DNA from: Latilactobacillus sakei
GTDB lineage: Bacteria > Bacillota > Bacilli > Lactobacillales > Lactobacillaceae
Assembly: GCA_002953655.1 (NCBI GenBank)
Contig: CP025839.1
Coordinates: forward strand, 124,001 to 188,000
DNA length: 64,000 nt
Reading direction: 5' to 3'
Part shown: positions 27,465 through 36,224 of the stretch, in pieces
Numbering within the stretch: the stretch's first letter is position 1
Layout of the letters: each line of letters begins with the position of its first letter
Position numbers and translations under genes: made by a program
The notes under the pieces: generated by a model
Databases searched by the model: none
What the model was told of the DNA's origin: nothing
What the model saw: only the letters and a program-made list of their open reading frames with translations

Positions 27465-28757
27465 TTTATTAAGCATAATGTCCAAAATGACAGGATCTGT
27501 TTCACGGAGGCCTTCTGTTCCTAGCCGTCCGATGCCGTGAATGGTCTCATCAATTGTTGGGCAGACAAGCCCATTGCTATTTGGAATGACGATTCCTTGC
27601 AGGGCGAGGTTAACGCCACGGTACATCGAGGAAACGGCGGTGGCGACTTTCATGGCACAAGCACAACCGGCCCCGTCACAAATCATCCCGGCTGCATCGC
27701 CAGCCATGTTTTGAATCGCATGACAGGCATCTTCGTAAGTCCCATCATAGAGATAAACCACACCAGCCGCCGCACCCATTGCGGCCGAATCAGTCGCGCA
27801 GAAGGCTGATAAGACGGGCAAAAATGAGTGAATGTATAGGGCGGTGAGATGAGACAAAGTTTGTGCCCGGATTAGTTGTTCTTCGGTCGCCTGAACAGCA
27901 TCTGCCGCTACACTGACCGGAATGGTAGCTGTGATGCCTTGATTGCCGGAACCAGAGTTGGAGATCGCAGGTAATTGCGCGCCACCCATGCGCGCATCTG
28001 AAGCCGCGGCCGCATAGGCAATCATCCGATTACCAAGATCATTTTCAGTGCCAGAACCAAAATGATTGCGTTTGGCACCATTAATCGATTGGCCGAGTTG
28101 CAGGCCATAGTCATGTGTAAAGCCATCTTGGGCAAGCGCTAAATTAAGGTTATGCGCCTCTTTCATGAAACGAATATGGGCTAGGGGTTCGTGCATCGCA
28201 AAATCCCAGACGGCTTTAAAATTCATAGTTTGTAGAAATTGTTTTGACTCAGAGCTCGCGTGAGCTGCGGGGCGGGGATGATCAATTAAGATTTGGTTAT
28301 CTTTTTTTAAGGAAAAGATATTGGTATGACTGCCAGCAATCGCAACGGTGGCCGTGTTTTCAAGGTCTTTAATGGTTACTTCGACGTATAAGTCGTCAGG
28401 GACGAGCGCTGTTTTGGCGGTCACTTTGCCAGAATGTGCAAGCGCTGTAATGGTTGGTAAGTCTGTGGCGTGCAGGCCTTCGATGACGCTGAGACCAGCT
28501 GCTGCATCACCAGCAATTGCCCCCGCGGCCGCAGCGACTAATAAACCAGGTTCGCCAGTACCAGGTACCATAACTGCTAAGGCATTTTTCATTACGTTTG
28601 GCGAAACGCGCACTTCAATTGACTGAATGTCACGATTAGTTAGCTGCGCCATACAAGTTGCGGCACCAAAAGCAACGGCAATCGGTTCAGTACAACCAGT
28701 AGCTGGCACGACACCATCTTTGAGCGCTTGGATAAATTGATTTGATTGTGATGACAT
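27462..28757 (-). CDS. cyuA: L-cysteine desulfidase (CyuA/UPF0597 family)
   Basis: 431 aa from ATG 28757 (AGGAG about 9 bases upstream; the longer GTG overlaps the ribosome binding site). Iron-sulfur-type UPF0597 protein related to the serine dehydratase alpha subunit. Cysteines in ATGCTEP (near residue 21) and in the C-terminal CDGAGCACAMK (about 352-362) are the candidate cluster ligands, and GSGNQGITATIP is the conserved central motif. CyuA splits L-cysteine to pyruvate, ammonia and H2S. It follows an HAAAP permease by 20 bases and lies opposite a YheO-type regulator, the usual cysteine-utilisation module. Serine dehydratase activity is an alternative. Confidence 0.8.
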   Translation of the reverse strand: MSSQSNQFIQALKDGVVPATGCTEPIAVAFGAATCMAQLTNRDIQSIEVRVSPNVMKNALAVMVPGTGEPGLLVAAAAGAIAGDAAAGLSVIEGLHATDLPTITALAHSGKVTAKTALVPDDLYVEVTIKDLENTATVAIAGSHTNIFSLKKDNQILIDHPRPAAHASSESKQFLQTMNFKAVWDFAMHEPLAHIRFMKEAHNLNLALAQDGFTHDYGLQLGQSINGAKRNHFGSGTENDLGNRMIAYAAAASDARMGGAQLPAISNSGSGNQGITATIPVSVAADAVQATEEQLIRAQTLSHLTALYIHSFLPVLSAFCATDSAAMGAAAGVVYLYDGTYEDACHAIQNMAGDAAGMICDGAGCACAMKVATAVSSMYRGVNLALQGIVIPNSNGLVCPTIDETIHGIGRLGTEGLRETDPVILDIMLNK

Positions 28758-28777
28758 AATAATCACTCCTTATTTTT

Positions 28778-30112
28778 TTAAATGAATGCTAAGAATGGCG
28801 AGATCATCAATAGAATACCTGTAAAAATAATAAGATATAGGCTAGGCCCCTTGAGTTTATTAAGAGCGGGCACCCGGTAGACGAGATAAACCGGGATTAA
28901 GCAACCAATCATCCCGAAAATTGGTGAACATAATGAGGTAAAACTTAAGACGGGGGCGTTGAGTAAGATTGCACTCCAAGAAACCAGAATAGCGAAGATT
29001 AAAATACCGAAGCTGAGCTTCTTTTTATTAATCTTATGTTGCGGCATAATCCGATGTAAGATATTAACAGCAATTCCCTGACATGCTTCATGGAAGCCAA
29101 GAAAGACACCGAAGAAAGCTGTCATAACAGCAAAAATATTTAAAATGAAGCTGAGAATTTTAATCGAATTACCATTCATATTCTGAGCAGCAATTGCGAG
29201 TGTCGAAATATTTTTCTCGTAGGCTTCAACTGCTTGGTCATGACCTAAAGCAAGATTAAATGAAATAGCATAGAAGAAGACCACGAAAAATAGCGTGAAA
29301 AAGGCAATATTCATAGCACGAATTGATTTATAGCGTGCAACTTCAATATTTTTATTGTGGGATCTAAACGAAATAACCATTGGTGATAAGGATTGGAGGA
29401 ATAAAATAGAAGTGAGTGTGAAGGGGAGCAAGATGATCGTTTGTTTAATTAAATAACCTAAATCAGGGAATGCTGCAACGTTTCTAAGATCCCAATGTTG
29501 GACCATCACAACACCGAGGACAAAGACAATGATTAGTTTCGTACAAACCATAAAGGATGAAATTTTGAAAAGTAATTTTTCCGCACGAGAAGCAATCGCG
29601 ACGAGCAAACAAATAACGATCAACCCATAAAATGGGTTATTTGACCAGACTGTTTTAGTGACATGAAAGGAACGTAAAAATGAAGCGCTATCATTTGTGA
29701 TCGCAGTGGAATAAACAAAGACCCAGATTAGTAGCATTAAAAAGTAGAGAACACCTAGTAGAAAGCCCCAATTTTTACCCAAATAACCACTGATAACACT
29801 AGGATAGTCTTCACATTTTTTAGATTCCGCTAAGGTATTGATGAATAATTTTTGGAATAAATACATAGCAGGATAAGCAATCACGGCTGAAACTAAGAAA
29901 ACCCAGAGGCCAACTAAACCGACTTTAACAGGTAAAAAAACAATGCCGGCACCGATTGCCATACCAATACTCATAAAAACCCAGCCCCAGTCTGTTCCGT
30001 CAAACTTAGTGGCCGACTGCCATTCTGTCAAAGACATGCCGGCTTTATCAGCATGCTTCTGGGCTCTCGAAAGATGTGGTGTTGTTTGTGTAGTTGTTTC
30101 CAAATTGCTCAC
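28778..30112 (-). CDS. cyuP: HAAAP-family serine/cysteine permease (SdaC/CyuP-like)
   Basis: 444 aa with 11 predicted helices after a polar 40-residue N-terminus. The first helix region DWGWVFMSIGMAIGAGIVFLPV carries the glycine-rich IGxGxxFLP typical of the hydroxy/aromatic amino-acid permease family. SdaC/YhaO relatives use the proton or sodium gradient. Co-transcribed with the desulfidase gene (20-base gap), so cysteine or serine is the likely substrate. ATG 30112 has GGAGTG upstream. The neighbouring YheO-type gene is divergent across a 287-base control region. Confidence 0.82.
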   Translation of the reverse strand: MSNLETTTQTTPHLSRAQKHADKAGMSLTEWQSATKFDGTDWGWVFMSIGMAIGAGIVFLPVKVGLVGLWVFLVSAVIAYPAMYLFQKLFINTLAESKKCEDYPSVISGYLGKNWGFLLGVLYFLMLLIWVFVYSTAITNDSASFLRSFHVTKTVWSNNPFYGLIVICLLVAIASRAEKLLFKISSFMVCTKLIIVFVLGVVMVQHWDLRNVAAFPDLGYLIKQTIILLPFTLTSILFLQSLSPMVISFRSHNKNIEVARYKSIRAMNIAFFTLFFVVFFYAISFNLALGHDQAVEAYEKNISTLAIAAQNMNGNSIKILSFILNIFAVMTAFFGVFLGFHEACQGIAVNILHRIMPQHKINKKKLSFGILIFAILVSWSAILLNAPVLSFTSLCSPIFGMIGCLIPVYLVYRVPALNKLKGPSLYLIIFTGILLMISPFLAFI

Positions 30113-30399
30113 TCCTTCATTAATTTTGAGTTTAATAAATAATTAGTAATTATTTAGAATAGTGTCGCCATTTCTTAAAAGTAACAGAAATCGCACTAAT
30201 ATTAGGCACATCAAGAATTAATAACCGGTTTTCAAACACGTATAATCATCCTCTCAAGTATTATAAACAAAGTATACAACTGAGCAAACTATTTTACAAT
30301 AATAATTTATTATTATAATAAATATTTGTAATTCATAAAGAAATTAAGTATCATAAAGAATACTAAGAACAACGCTATTGTGAATGGAGGATGGGTTTG
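30113..30399. promoter_or_regulatory. Control region of the cysteine-utilisation module
   Basis: A 287-base AT-rich region between the divergent cyuP and YheO-type genes. It contains repeated A/T tracts (TATTATTATAATAAATA around 30305-30325) and no unambiguous palindrome. The operator of the YheO-type regulator is presumably here, but I cannot locate it. Confidence 0.4.
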
Positions 30400-31077
30400 A
30401 TGGTTAGTGAGTTAGAGAGATATCAAGGATTAGTTCATTTTTTAGGCCAAGTTTTAGGTAGTAATTATGAAGTTGTTTTACATTGGATTAATCAAGATGG
30501 TTCATACTATATTGCAGCGATTGAGCATGCTGAAATTAGCGGACGCAATTTAAATTCTCCAATCACGGGTTTCGCGTTAGATTTAATTAGGGATAAAATA
30601 TATCAAAAACAAGATGCTGTGGTTAATTACAAGGCTAGTAGTGATAAAAACCAACAAATTCAAGGATCTACTTATTTCATTAAGGATGATCAAGGCGTTT
30701 TATTGGGTTTGTTATGTATTAATTTTAATGCACAACCGTATTTAGCGGCGATTGATAATCTTATTAATCTTGCTAATTTGGATTCATTACTGGCATCAGT
30801 ACCTACAGTGGCTAGCGAGCATCCACAACAACACCAAGTTGTTACAAATGAAGAAGTACTCCACTCAAGTGTTGAAGAAATTATTTATACGGTGGTAGCG
30901 CCCAATACACTGCAATCAGGGATTAAGTTAACGCAGGATAAAAAAATTGAGATTTGTCGAAAATTAAATCAAAAAGGTATTTTTAAAATTAAAGGTGCAT
31001 TATCAAAAGTTGCTGAGATACTAGGAACTTCGGAACCTAGTATCTATCGATATTTAAAATTAATTAATCAGTCATAA
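30400..31077 (+). CDS. YheO-type PAS/HTH transcriptional regulator
   Basis: 225 aa from ATG 30400 (GGAGG at 30386-30390, 9-base spacing; ATG 30391 abuts the site). Residues about 10-125 form the YheO PAS-like sensor (LGSNYEVVLHWI, INGIAL-equivalent PITGFALDLI, IKDDQGVLLGLLCINF). The C-terminus carries the HTH KGIFKIKGALSKVAEILGTSEPSIYRYLKLI (about 193-223). Regulators of this type commonly control adjacent amino-acid catabolism genes in response to cysteine or related ligands. Divergent from cyuPA, so it is a likely activator of that operon. Confidence 0.8.
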   Translation: MVSELERYQGLVHFLGQVLGSNYEVVLHWINQDGSYYIAAIEHAEISGRNLNSPITGFALDLIRDKIYQKQDAVVNYKASSDKNQQIQGSTYFIKDDQGVLLGLLCINFNAQPYLAAIDNLINLANLDSLLASVPTVASEHPQQHQVVTNEEVLHSSVEEIIYTVVAPNTLQSGIKLTQDKKIEICRKLNQKGIFKIKGALSKVAEILGTSEPSIYRYLKLINQS

Positions 31078-31084
31078 ATAAAAA

Positions 31085-31120
31085 CAGCGCCACCGAAAAT
31101 ATTGGTGGCGCTATTTTTTT
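31085..31120 (+). terminator. Intrinsic terminator after the YheO-type regulator gene
   Basis: AGCGCCACC (31085-31093) and GGTGGCGCT form a GC-rich stem followed by T7. The T-run overlaps the stop of the decayed epimerase on the other strand. Confidence 0.92.
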
Positions 31121-31530
31121 ACGAAATACTTTTTAAATCGCTAGTATCTCCCGGATGGCCTTCTTCAAAAGATGTGATTTTAAATTCAGGAAAACGGGTT
31201 TTGAATTTATCCGAAACGAAGATGTTGTCGGCTTGGTAACGGGGGGAGCAGTTCTTGGAGTTCGCGGCTATTTTGATTGAAGAAGCTTGCTAATTTGAAC
31301 TGCCACGTTTTAATAACCGAATAAGAAATCGGTTGGTGCGTGATTTCTTGAATCAGTCCGACTAAGCTCCTGTAAGTAATGCTGTCGGCACAAGGGAGAT
31401 GCCATGTTTGGCCATAAGCATCGGTGGTATTACCGATTAAAACCATGGCCCGGCTAGCATCCGGTGTCCAGATTTGAACGGTTCACATATCAGAATTCAT
31501 AGGTAAACCGGCTGTGAAATAGACAATTTC
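31119..31530 (-). pseudogene. Remnant of an NAD-dependent epimerase/dehydratase gene
   Basis: About 137 codons of the C-terminal half of an SDR-extended epimerase are readable: TVQIWTPDASRAMVLIGN, DAYGQTWHLPC, then YQADNIFVSDKFKTRFPEF and a C-terminal ITSFEEGHPGDTSDLKSIS. The NAD-binding N-terminal domain is absent. There is an in-frame TGA at 31494-31496, and a +1 frameshift in the run of six G (31241-31246) ends the frame early. Directly preceded by the decayed ArsR gene whose stop lies within the same ribosome-binding region, so the two formed an operon. Confidence 0.8.
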
Positions 31531-31535
31531 GCTCC

Positions 31536-31862
31536 TTATTTTGTGTGGGTGGTCATAATTGGGGTGACTTTATCGAGAAATTGCTTGAGTTTTACAATTT
31601 CGGTTGTGTCGTGATTGAGGTAATAAAAATTCTTCGTGCCTTCTGCGCGATAGTCGATTAGTTTGGCATCCTTGAGGACTTTGAGATGGTGTGAAACCGC
31701 AGGTCGCGATAAGCCGGTTGCTTCAGTGAGTTAGCTGATTTGTAGCCCGTCACAATCACTTTCCTCTAACAAGCGGATGATAATGGCTTGGTGTTTTGGA
31801 TCACCTAAGGCAATTAAAAATTGACTAACATTGGTTAAGTCTTGTTTTAATGCTTTGTCAAC
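31536..31862 (-). pseudogene. Decayed ArsR-family regulator
   Basis: Reads ALKQDLTNVSQFLIALGDPKHQAIIIRLLEES at the N-terminus, then DGLQIS, a TAA at 31731-31733, then the recognition helix LTEATGLSRPAVSHHLKVLKDAKLIDYRAEGTKNFYYL and a C-terminus ending in TTHTK. This is the ArsR winged helix with one nonsense mutation at the helix border and no usable start codon (GTT at the expected site). It would have controlled the downstream epimerase. Metal-binding cysteines of metal sensors are not present at the usual positions, so it was probably a non-metal member. Confidence 0.8.
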
Positions 31863-31893
31863 GATAGTGGATTATGATGTGCAATTCACACAC

Positions 31894-31931
31894 AAAACCC
31901 CCACTAGATTGAACCTAGCAGGGGGTTTTAT
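31894..31931. terminator. Terminator after the GT8 gene
   Basis: AAAACCCCC and ACTAG pair with CTAG and GGGGGTTTT, loop ATTGAAC. The two-part stem is symmetric and can terminate the minus-strand glycosyltransferase gene. Confidence 0.85.
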
Positions 31932-31941
31932 AGCATTAATT

Positions 31942-33636
31942 CTATAAGCTAATTTGTGTGTTTTTTGAAAAAGGGATGATAGACGCTTGGCGTTTTGGTT
32001 TGAGGAAGCGGTGGCGATAGTAACGATATTGTGGGGTGAATGGGTGGGTAGATACTGCATGCCAAGGCTTCTCGTGACCACAGAAGTGGACGATTGCTGG
32101 GGCCTTTTTGGCTTCAATAAATTGTTGTTGTAACCGTTGTGGGGGTGTGATCTTATCCATGATGATGTTGGTTTGGGCATTCCATTTAGGATGTAGATGC
32201 AGCCATTGATCATGTAAAACAGCATTCAGTGCATCTTGATCATGGAAGCGTAACTTCTCTGGATGATGGTTAATGAAGTCTAAAGTTTTCTCAGTGATGG
32301 CTTGTTGACGCCATTTCTTAAGATCCATTAGCATCATGCCGGAGTTGAAATACCGCGTACTGTGACACTTAATGGCCATTTTTTCGAGGCGCTGATGGAA
32401 CCCGGCGTCTTCAACCGCAGCTAGCGGGAACTCGCCTAAATCAATATTCCAAAGGCGTTCAAGGTTAACGTTACATAGAGCATCACAGTCTAAATAAAGC
32501 ACGCGATCAATGCCGTTTAGCACTTGCGGGATTAAAATCCGATAATAAGCTGATTTTAAAATCCGATCACTTTCTACGATATTGGCCAAGAGAGCCTCAT
32601 CAACTTTGAGAAAAGTTAAATCGGCATTAAAAGCGGCAACCACCTGTTTTAATGGTATTTTGTCTGCTTCAGTTAAGTGGTCTTCTAACACATAGAAAGA
32701 ATAGTGGCGTTGTGTGTCATTGTGATTCAAAATCGAAGCATATAAAATCGCCAAGGGTTCAATAAAGGCAGCATTAACAGCTGAGACAATGTTAATGCTG
32801 TCTTTTTTTAATGCGCCTAATTGTTGACTATACGCTTGGTATTGCGCTAAAAATGGATGTTCTTTCAACGTATTCCAAGGTTTATTGTGCGTTGTAAAAT
32901 GAACGATTTTAGGTTGCGCAATAGCTTCGTCAAAAAGTTTTTTATAAGTGGCATTAATTGGCTGATGTTTGCGGAAGATGAGTGAATTTTGTACATTCCA
33001 AGCGGGATGCAATAATTGAACCTTACCGGCTAAAATGGCATTCAAAGCGTCTTGATCGTGGAAAATAATTCTCTCAGGATGCTGATTGATAAACCGTAGC
33101 GTTAATTCACTAATTTGATTTTCTTCCCAACGGAAGGTGTCAATTAACATCACGCCAGAATTGAAATAAATGTTACCTGATTTTTCAGGGGAAACACCTA
33201 GTCGTGGTAGTGCTAGAGCTTGCCCAGGATCAATAATTGCGCCAACAATATTAGTCCCTAAATGGCTTTCATAAAGTGGCGTAATATCGGTTTGGACAAG
33301 AATATCGACGTCTAAGTATAAAACGCGGCTAATCCCTTTGCGTAATAGTATTTGGGGCGCAAGAATGCGGTAGTAGGCCGTTTTATTAATATGGTTACTT
33401 TCAGGACAATTTTTTAAAAGTTGTTGATTTATTTTAATAAAATCGACCTGATGTGATTGCTTGGTAATTTGTCGCACCAAACACTTGGTTTGTGGTGTGA
33501 GTTCATTATCGAGAATAAGAAAATGGACAGTTGTCTCAGCAGGAATATGCGCCAATATCGACTTAATCGCGATTAAAAGCTGGTCGGCATAATTATTATC
33601 TGCTGCGAACATAACATCGATCGTTTTGATAATCAT
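31942..33636 (-). CDS. Two-domain GT8-family glycosyltransferase
   Basis: 564 aa formed by two GT8 domains in tandem. Domain 1 (about residues 6-270): YYRILAPQ and the DxD in YLDVDILV, ending IVHFTTHNKPW. Domain 2 (about 280-545): YYRILIPQ and YLDCDAL, ending IVHFCGHEKPW. Both keep the metal-binding DxD, the FHDQDALNA motif and the terminal HxxxKPW, so both are probably active. GT8 enzymes transfer glucose or galactose to glycans, glycoproteins or lipids; this fused type is common near cell-surface genes. ATG 33636 follows AAAGGGG at a short distance. No neighbour identifies the acceptor. Confidence 0.82.
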   Translation of the reverse strand: MIIKTIDVMFAADNNYADQLLIAIKSILAHIPAETTVHFLILDNELTPQTKCLVRQITKQSHQVDFIKINQQLLKNCPESNHINKTAYYRILAPQILLRKGISRVLYLDVDILVQTDITPLYESHLGTNIVGAIIDPGQALALPRLGVSPEKSGNIYFNSGVMLIDTFRWEENQISELTLRFINQHPERIIFHDQDALNAILAGKVQLLHPAWNVQNSLIFRKHQPINATYKKLFDEAIAQPKIVHFTTHNKPWNTLKEHPFLAQYQAYSQQLGALKKDSINIVSAVNAAFIEPLAILYASILNHNDTQRHYSFYVLEDHLTEADKIPLKQVVAAFNADLTFLKVDEALLANIVESDRILKSAYYRILIPQVLNGIDRVLYLDCDALCNVNLERLWNIDLGEFPLAAVEDAGFHQRLEKMAIKCHSTRYFNSGMMLMDLKKWRQQAITEKTLDFINHHPEKLRFHDQDALNAVLHDQWLHLHPKWNAQTNIIMDKITPPQRLQQQFIEAKKAPAIVHFCGHEKPWHAVSTHPFTPQYRYYRHRFLKPKRQASIIPFSKNTQISL

Positions 33637-33733
33637 CAACCCCTTTTAGAATAGTGATACAAGTTAATTTAAACAACTTGAAATTATTTTGTAAAGGTAA
33701 ATGATTATGCTAAATATAACCCAATCAGAATAG

Positions 33734-33763
33734 TTGAGAAAAATCAAGTTAATATTTTATAGT
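33734..33763 (+). promoter_or_regulatory. Promoter of the 82-aa gene (TTGAGA-N18-TATAGT)
   Basis: -35 TTGAGA at 33734-33739 and -10 TATAGT at 33758-33763, spacer 18. The transcript would begin about 35 bases before the start codon at 33807. Confidence 0.65.
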
Positions 33764-33806
33764 TAAACTGTAGCGCTACTAAAAAAATTATGGAAGGACG
33801 TTTGCT

Positions 33807-34055
33807 ATGTTGAAAGAAGTGCCAATTAAAAAAGTGAGACTAGGTAGAAGTACAGTTAAGACGCCGGATTTGAGTTTGATGATTGAAAAACAAGAATCAA
33901 AATTAAATTGCTTTCTAGAAGGTGTTACTGATTTAGAATTGGCCATCTTAAAAGCGAATAATGGCGAAGCACTTCTAGAAGGAAAATGGGGACCTTTGAC
34001 AGTCGATCGAGTTGGCAATGTTATTAAAAACCAAACGATTAAACCCTATATATAG
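33807..34055 (+). CDS. Small hypothetical protein, 82 aa
   Basis: I do not recognise it. The protein is 82 aa, starts MLKEVPIKKVRLGRSTV, has a charged middle (LMIEKQESKLNCF) and a C-terminal region rich in beta-branched residues (GPLTVDRVGNVIKNQTI). It has no transmembrane helix or signal peptide, and one cysteine. A good promoter and an AAGGA ribosome binding site (GGAAGGACGTTTGCTATG) support it. It precedes the tyrosine phosphatase gene by 58 bases and may share its transcript. Confidence 0.65.
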   Translation: MLKEVPIKKVRLGRSTVKTPDLSLMIEKQESKLNCFLEGVTDLELAILKANNGEALLEGKWGPLTVDRVGNVIKNQTIKPYI

Positions 34056-34113
34056 CAGTAACGAAGCGTCATAAAGTTGATAGTAATAGCGATTATTCAG
34101 AGAGGACGAGTAG

Positions 34114-34902
34114 ATGGTTTCGAGAATCTTACCGATTGAAAACGGGCATAACTTCAGAGAATTAGGGGGTTACCCAACATTAGACGGCAAAACGCTAAAA
34201 ACAAAACGCCTACTTCGAACAGCTAATTTAGCTGATCTTAGTCCCAAGGATCTAGCGCTTTTAAACAGTTATAACGTCTCAGTGGATATTGATTTACGCT
34301 CCAAAGATGAGCGACAACAAGCACCGGATAAAGTACCAGTCAGTGCTAAATATAAATCTGTCCCTATTTTCAAAGAAGACCAAACCGAAAGTACAACAAC
34401 TGAGGCGGAACTCTATCAGCGCTATACAAACAATCCACTTGGTGGCCAAATGCAAATGCAAAAGGTCTATCAAGAATTAGTTCAAGATGAACACTCGATT
34501 AAGATGTATCGTCAATTTTTTGAAATATTACTCCAACAGTCTGCGGATAATCAGGCAACGCTGTTTCATTGTACGGGTGGTAAAGATCGAACGGGGATGG
34601 CCGCATATTATCTTTTGAATGCGCTAAACGTCCCTGAACCAGTTATTCGCCAAGACTATTTACTGACAAATACTGCCTCGCAACAACATATTGCCCAACG
34701 CATGTCACGATTAGCGGCTAAGCACGCTTCCAGTGGCTTTATAAAAAGTACACACGCTTTAATGAGTGTGCAATCCGCTTATTTAGACACCGCAACAACT
34801 ACGATTAAGCAAAATTGGGGTTCTACGCAGAATTATTTACAGACCGCTTTAAAATTAAGTAAAAGTGATATTAATCAGTTAAGAGCAACCTATCTAAATT
34901 AA
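34114..34902 (+). CDS. Tyrosine-protein phosphatase (DSP/Y_phosphatase3 type)
   Basis: 262 aa with the P-loop HCTGGKDRTG (residues 152-161; Cys153 nucleophile, Arg159 anion-binding) and a general-acid candidate upstream. The N-terminal NFRELGGY is the typical start of lactobacillar and mycobacterial PtpB-like phosphatases (Y_phosphatase3). Acts in the cytosol on phosphotyrosine or possibly phosphoinositides. Start ATG 34114 with GAGAGG, 6-8 bases upstream. The next gene follows within about 20 bases, so they are co-transcribed, but no shared pathway is evident. Confidence 0.88.
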   Translation: MVSRILPIENGHNFRELGGYPTLDGKTLKTKRLLRTANLADLSPKDLALLNSYNVSVDIDLRSKDERQQAPDKVPVSAKYKSVPIFKEDQTESTTTEAELYQRYTNNPLGGQMQMQKVYQELVQDEHSIKMYRQFFEILLQQSADNQATLFHCTGGKDRTGMAAYYLLNALNVPEPVIRQDYLLTNTASQQHIAQRMSRLAAKHASSGFIKSTHALMSVQSAYLDTATTTIKQNWGSTQNYLQTALKLSKSDINQLRATYLN

Positions 34903-34921
34903 GTCAGGAAAGGTGATATTA

Positions 34922-35812
34922 ATGGTCAAAGCAGATTTGAAAGACCCCCGTGAGTTATATAAAGTATCCGGATTTGAGGAGCAAGAACAACCAGCCCCAG
35001 CACTACAAGGCAAAATGCGGCCGAAACCCGATTGTGGTGAGGCAGATTATCAAGGGCGTGAGCAATTGATGAATCGCAAAGTCCTGATTACAGGTGGCGA
35101 TTCAGGAATTGGCCGCGCAGTAGCAATTGCATTTTCACGTGAAGGTGCGGATATTGCTTTACAGTATTTACCTGGTGAAGAAAGTGATGCTAATGAAGTC
35201 GCGGGGTTAATTGAATCAGCTGGTCGTAAGGCAGTTTTAATCCCGGCTGATTTTAAAATGCAAGAAGCACCGCAACAAGTGGTAGCCCAAGCAGTGGCAC
35301 AATTAGGTGGTTTGGATACAGTTGTGTTGAATGCCGCCCAACAGATTGCCCATCCAACGCTTGAAGACTTGCCCATCCAACAAGTACGGGATAGTTTTGA
35401 AATTAACGTGGTGGCAATGTATGGCATTGCTAAAGCGGCGATTGCCCATATCCCAGCTGGTGGTAGTATTCTAACCACCACCTCGATCCAAGGATTCAAT
35501 CCAAGTTCACAACTCTTAGACTATGCCGCAACTAAAGCCGCTATTAGGAATTTTACGATTAATCTCGCCCAACAATTAGCAGATAAAGGGATTCGCGTTA
35601 ATGGTGTCGCACCGGGCCCAATCTGGACGCCACTCCAATTAGCGCAAGGCCAGTTAGAGGGTGCATTACCAAAATTTGGACAGAATACACTTTTAAAAAG
35701 AGCAGGCCAGCCAGTTGAAGTCGCTCCAGTCTATGTATTTTTAGCTAGCAATGCTGCCAGCTATATTACCGGACAGATATACGGGGTGACCGGTGGCGAA
35801 TCAATCAACTAA
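34922..35812 (+). CDS. SDR-family oxidoreductase
   Basis: 296 aa from ATG 34922 (AGGAAAGG just before; the ORF also opens at GTG 34913, inside the ribosome binding site). A 45-residue N-terminal extension precedes the Rossmann fold: TGGDSGIGRA (NAD-binding, about 57-66), NAAQQ (about 140), a Ser in the LTTTSIQ strand and catalytic YAATKAA (Tyr about 200, Lys about 204). The extension with PDCGEADYQG is characteristic of YhdF/YghA-type SDRs that reduce aldehydes or sugars using NAD(P)H. Physiological substrate unknown. Confidence 0.85.
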   Translation: MVKADLKDPRELYKVSGFEEQEQPAPALQGKMRPKPDCGEADYQGREQLMNRKVLITGGDSGIGRAVAIAFSREGADIALQYLPGEESDANEVAGLIESAGRKAVLIPADFKMQEAPQQVVAQAVAQLGGLDTVVLNAAQQIAHPTLEDLPIQQVRDSFEINVVAMYGIAKAAIAHIPAGGSILTTTSIQGFNPSSQLLDYAATKAAIRNFTINLAQQLADKGIRVNGVAPGPIWTPLQLAQGQLEGALPKFGQNTLLKRAGQPVEVAPVYVFLASNAASYITGQIYGVTGGESIN

Positions 35813-35924
35813 ATTGTCAATTTATCTGCTTATATTATTTATAAAATTAATAAGCGTATACTTTTACAAAACAATGTTGAACTTGTTACATTTAGGTAGT
35901 ACAAGTAGTCGATAGAATGTCGAT

Positions 35925-35930
35925 TATAAT
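35925..35930 (+). promoter_or_regulatory. -10 element of the envelope-stress operon
   Basis: TATAAT at 35925-35930, with a 17-base spacer to a weak AAGTA-type -35. Start is expected near 35937, leaving a leader of about 18 bases before the ATG at 35955. The weak -35 suggests control by an activator or a different sigma factor. Confidence 0.45.
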
Positions 35931-35954
35931 AAATAGTATGGAAGGATGATTATT

Positions 35955-36206
35955 ATGTTACATTGGTTATGGGTTTTAATTATTGGGGCTTTAATTGGTA
36001 TTATTGCGGGGGCTATTACAAGTCGTGATTTACCCGCTGGTTGGATTGGCAATATCGTAGGGGGCCTTGTCGGTGCCTGGTTAGGTCAATCATTATTTGG
36101 TAGTTGGGGACCCCAACTAGCAGGTATGGCGCTAGTACCTTCAATCTTAGGTGCCGTAATCATCGTATTCTTAGTATCAATGCTATTTTCACGTAAGAAA
36201 TCCTAA
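35955..36206 (+). CDS. GlsB/YeaQ/YmgE-family stress membrane protein
   Basis: 83 aa from ATG 35955 (GAAGGATG; ATG 35946 overlaps it). Three helices with GALIGIIAGAIT, GNIVGGLVGAWLG and a Gly-rich spacing typical of the 'transglycosylase-associated' GlsB family. It heads an operon with AmaP, DUF2273 and two Asp23 proteins, so it belongs to the alkaline/envelope stress module. Family members bind no known ligand; function is inferred from context. Confidence 0.88.
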   Translation: MLHWLWVLIIGALIGIIAGAITSRDLPAGWIGNIVGGLVGAWLGQSLFGSWGPQLAGMALVPSILGAVIIVFLVSMLFSRKKS

Positions 36207-36224
36207 AGTAAAGGAGCAGATACC

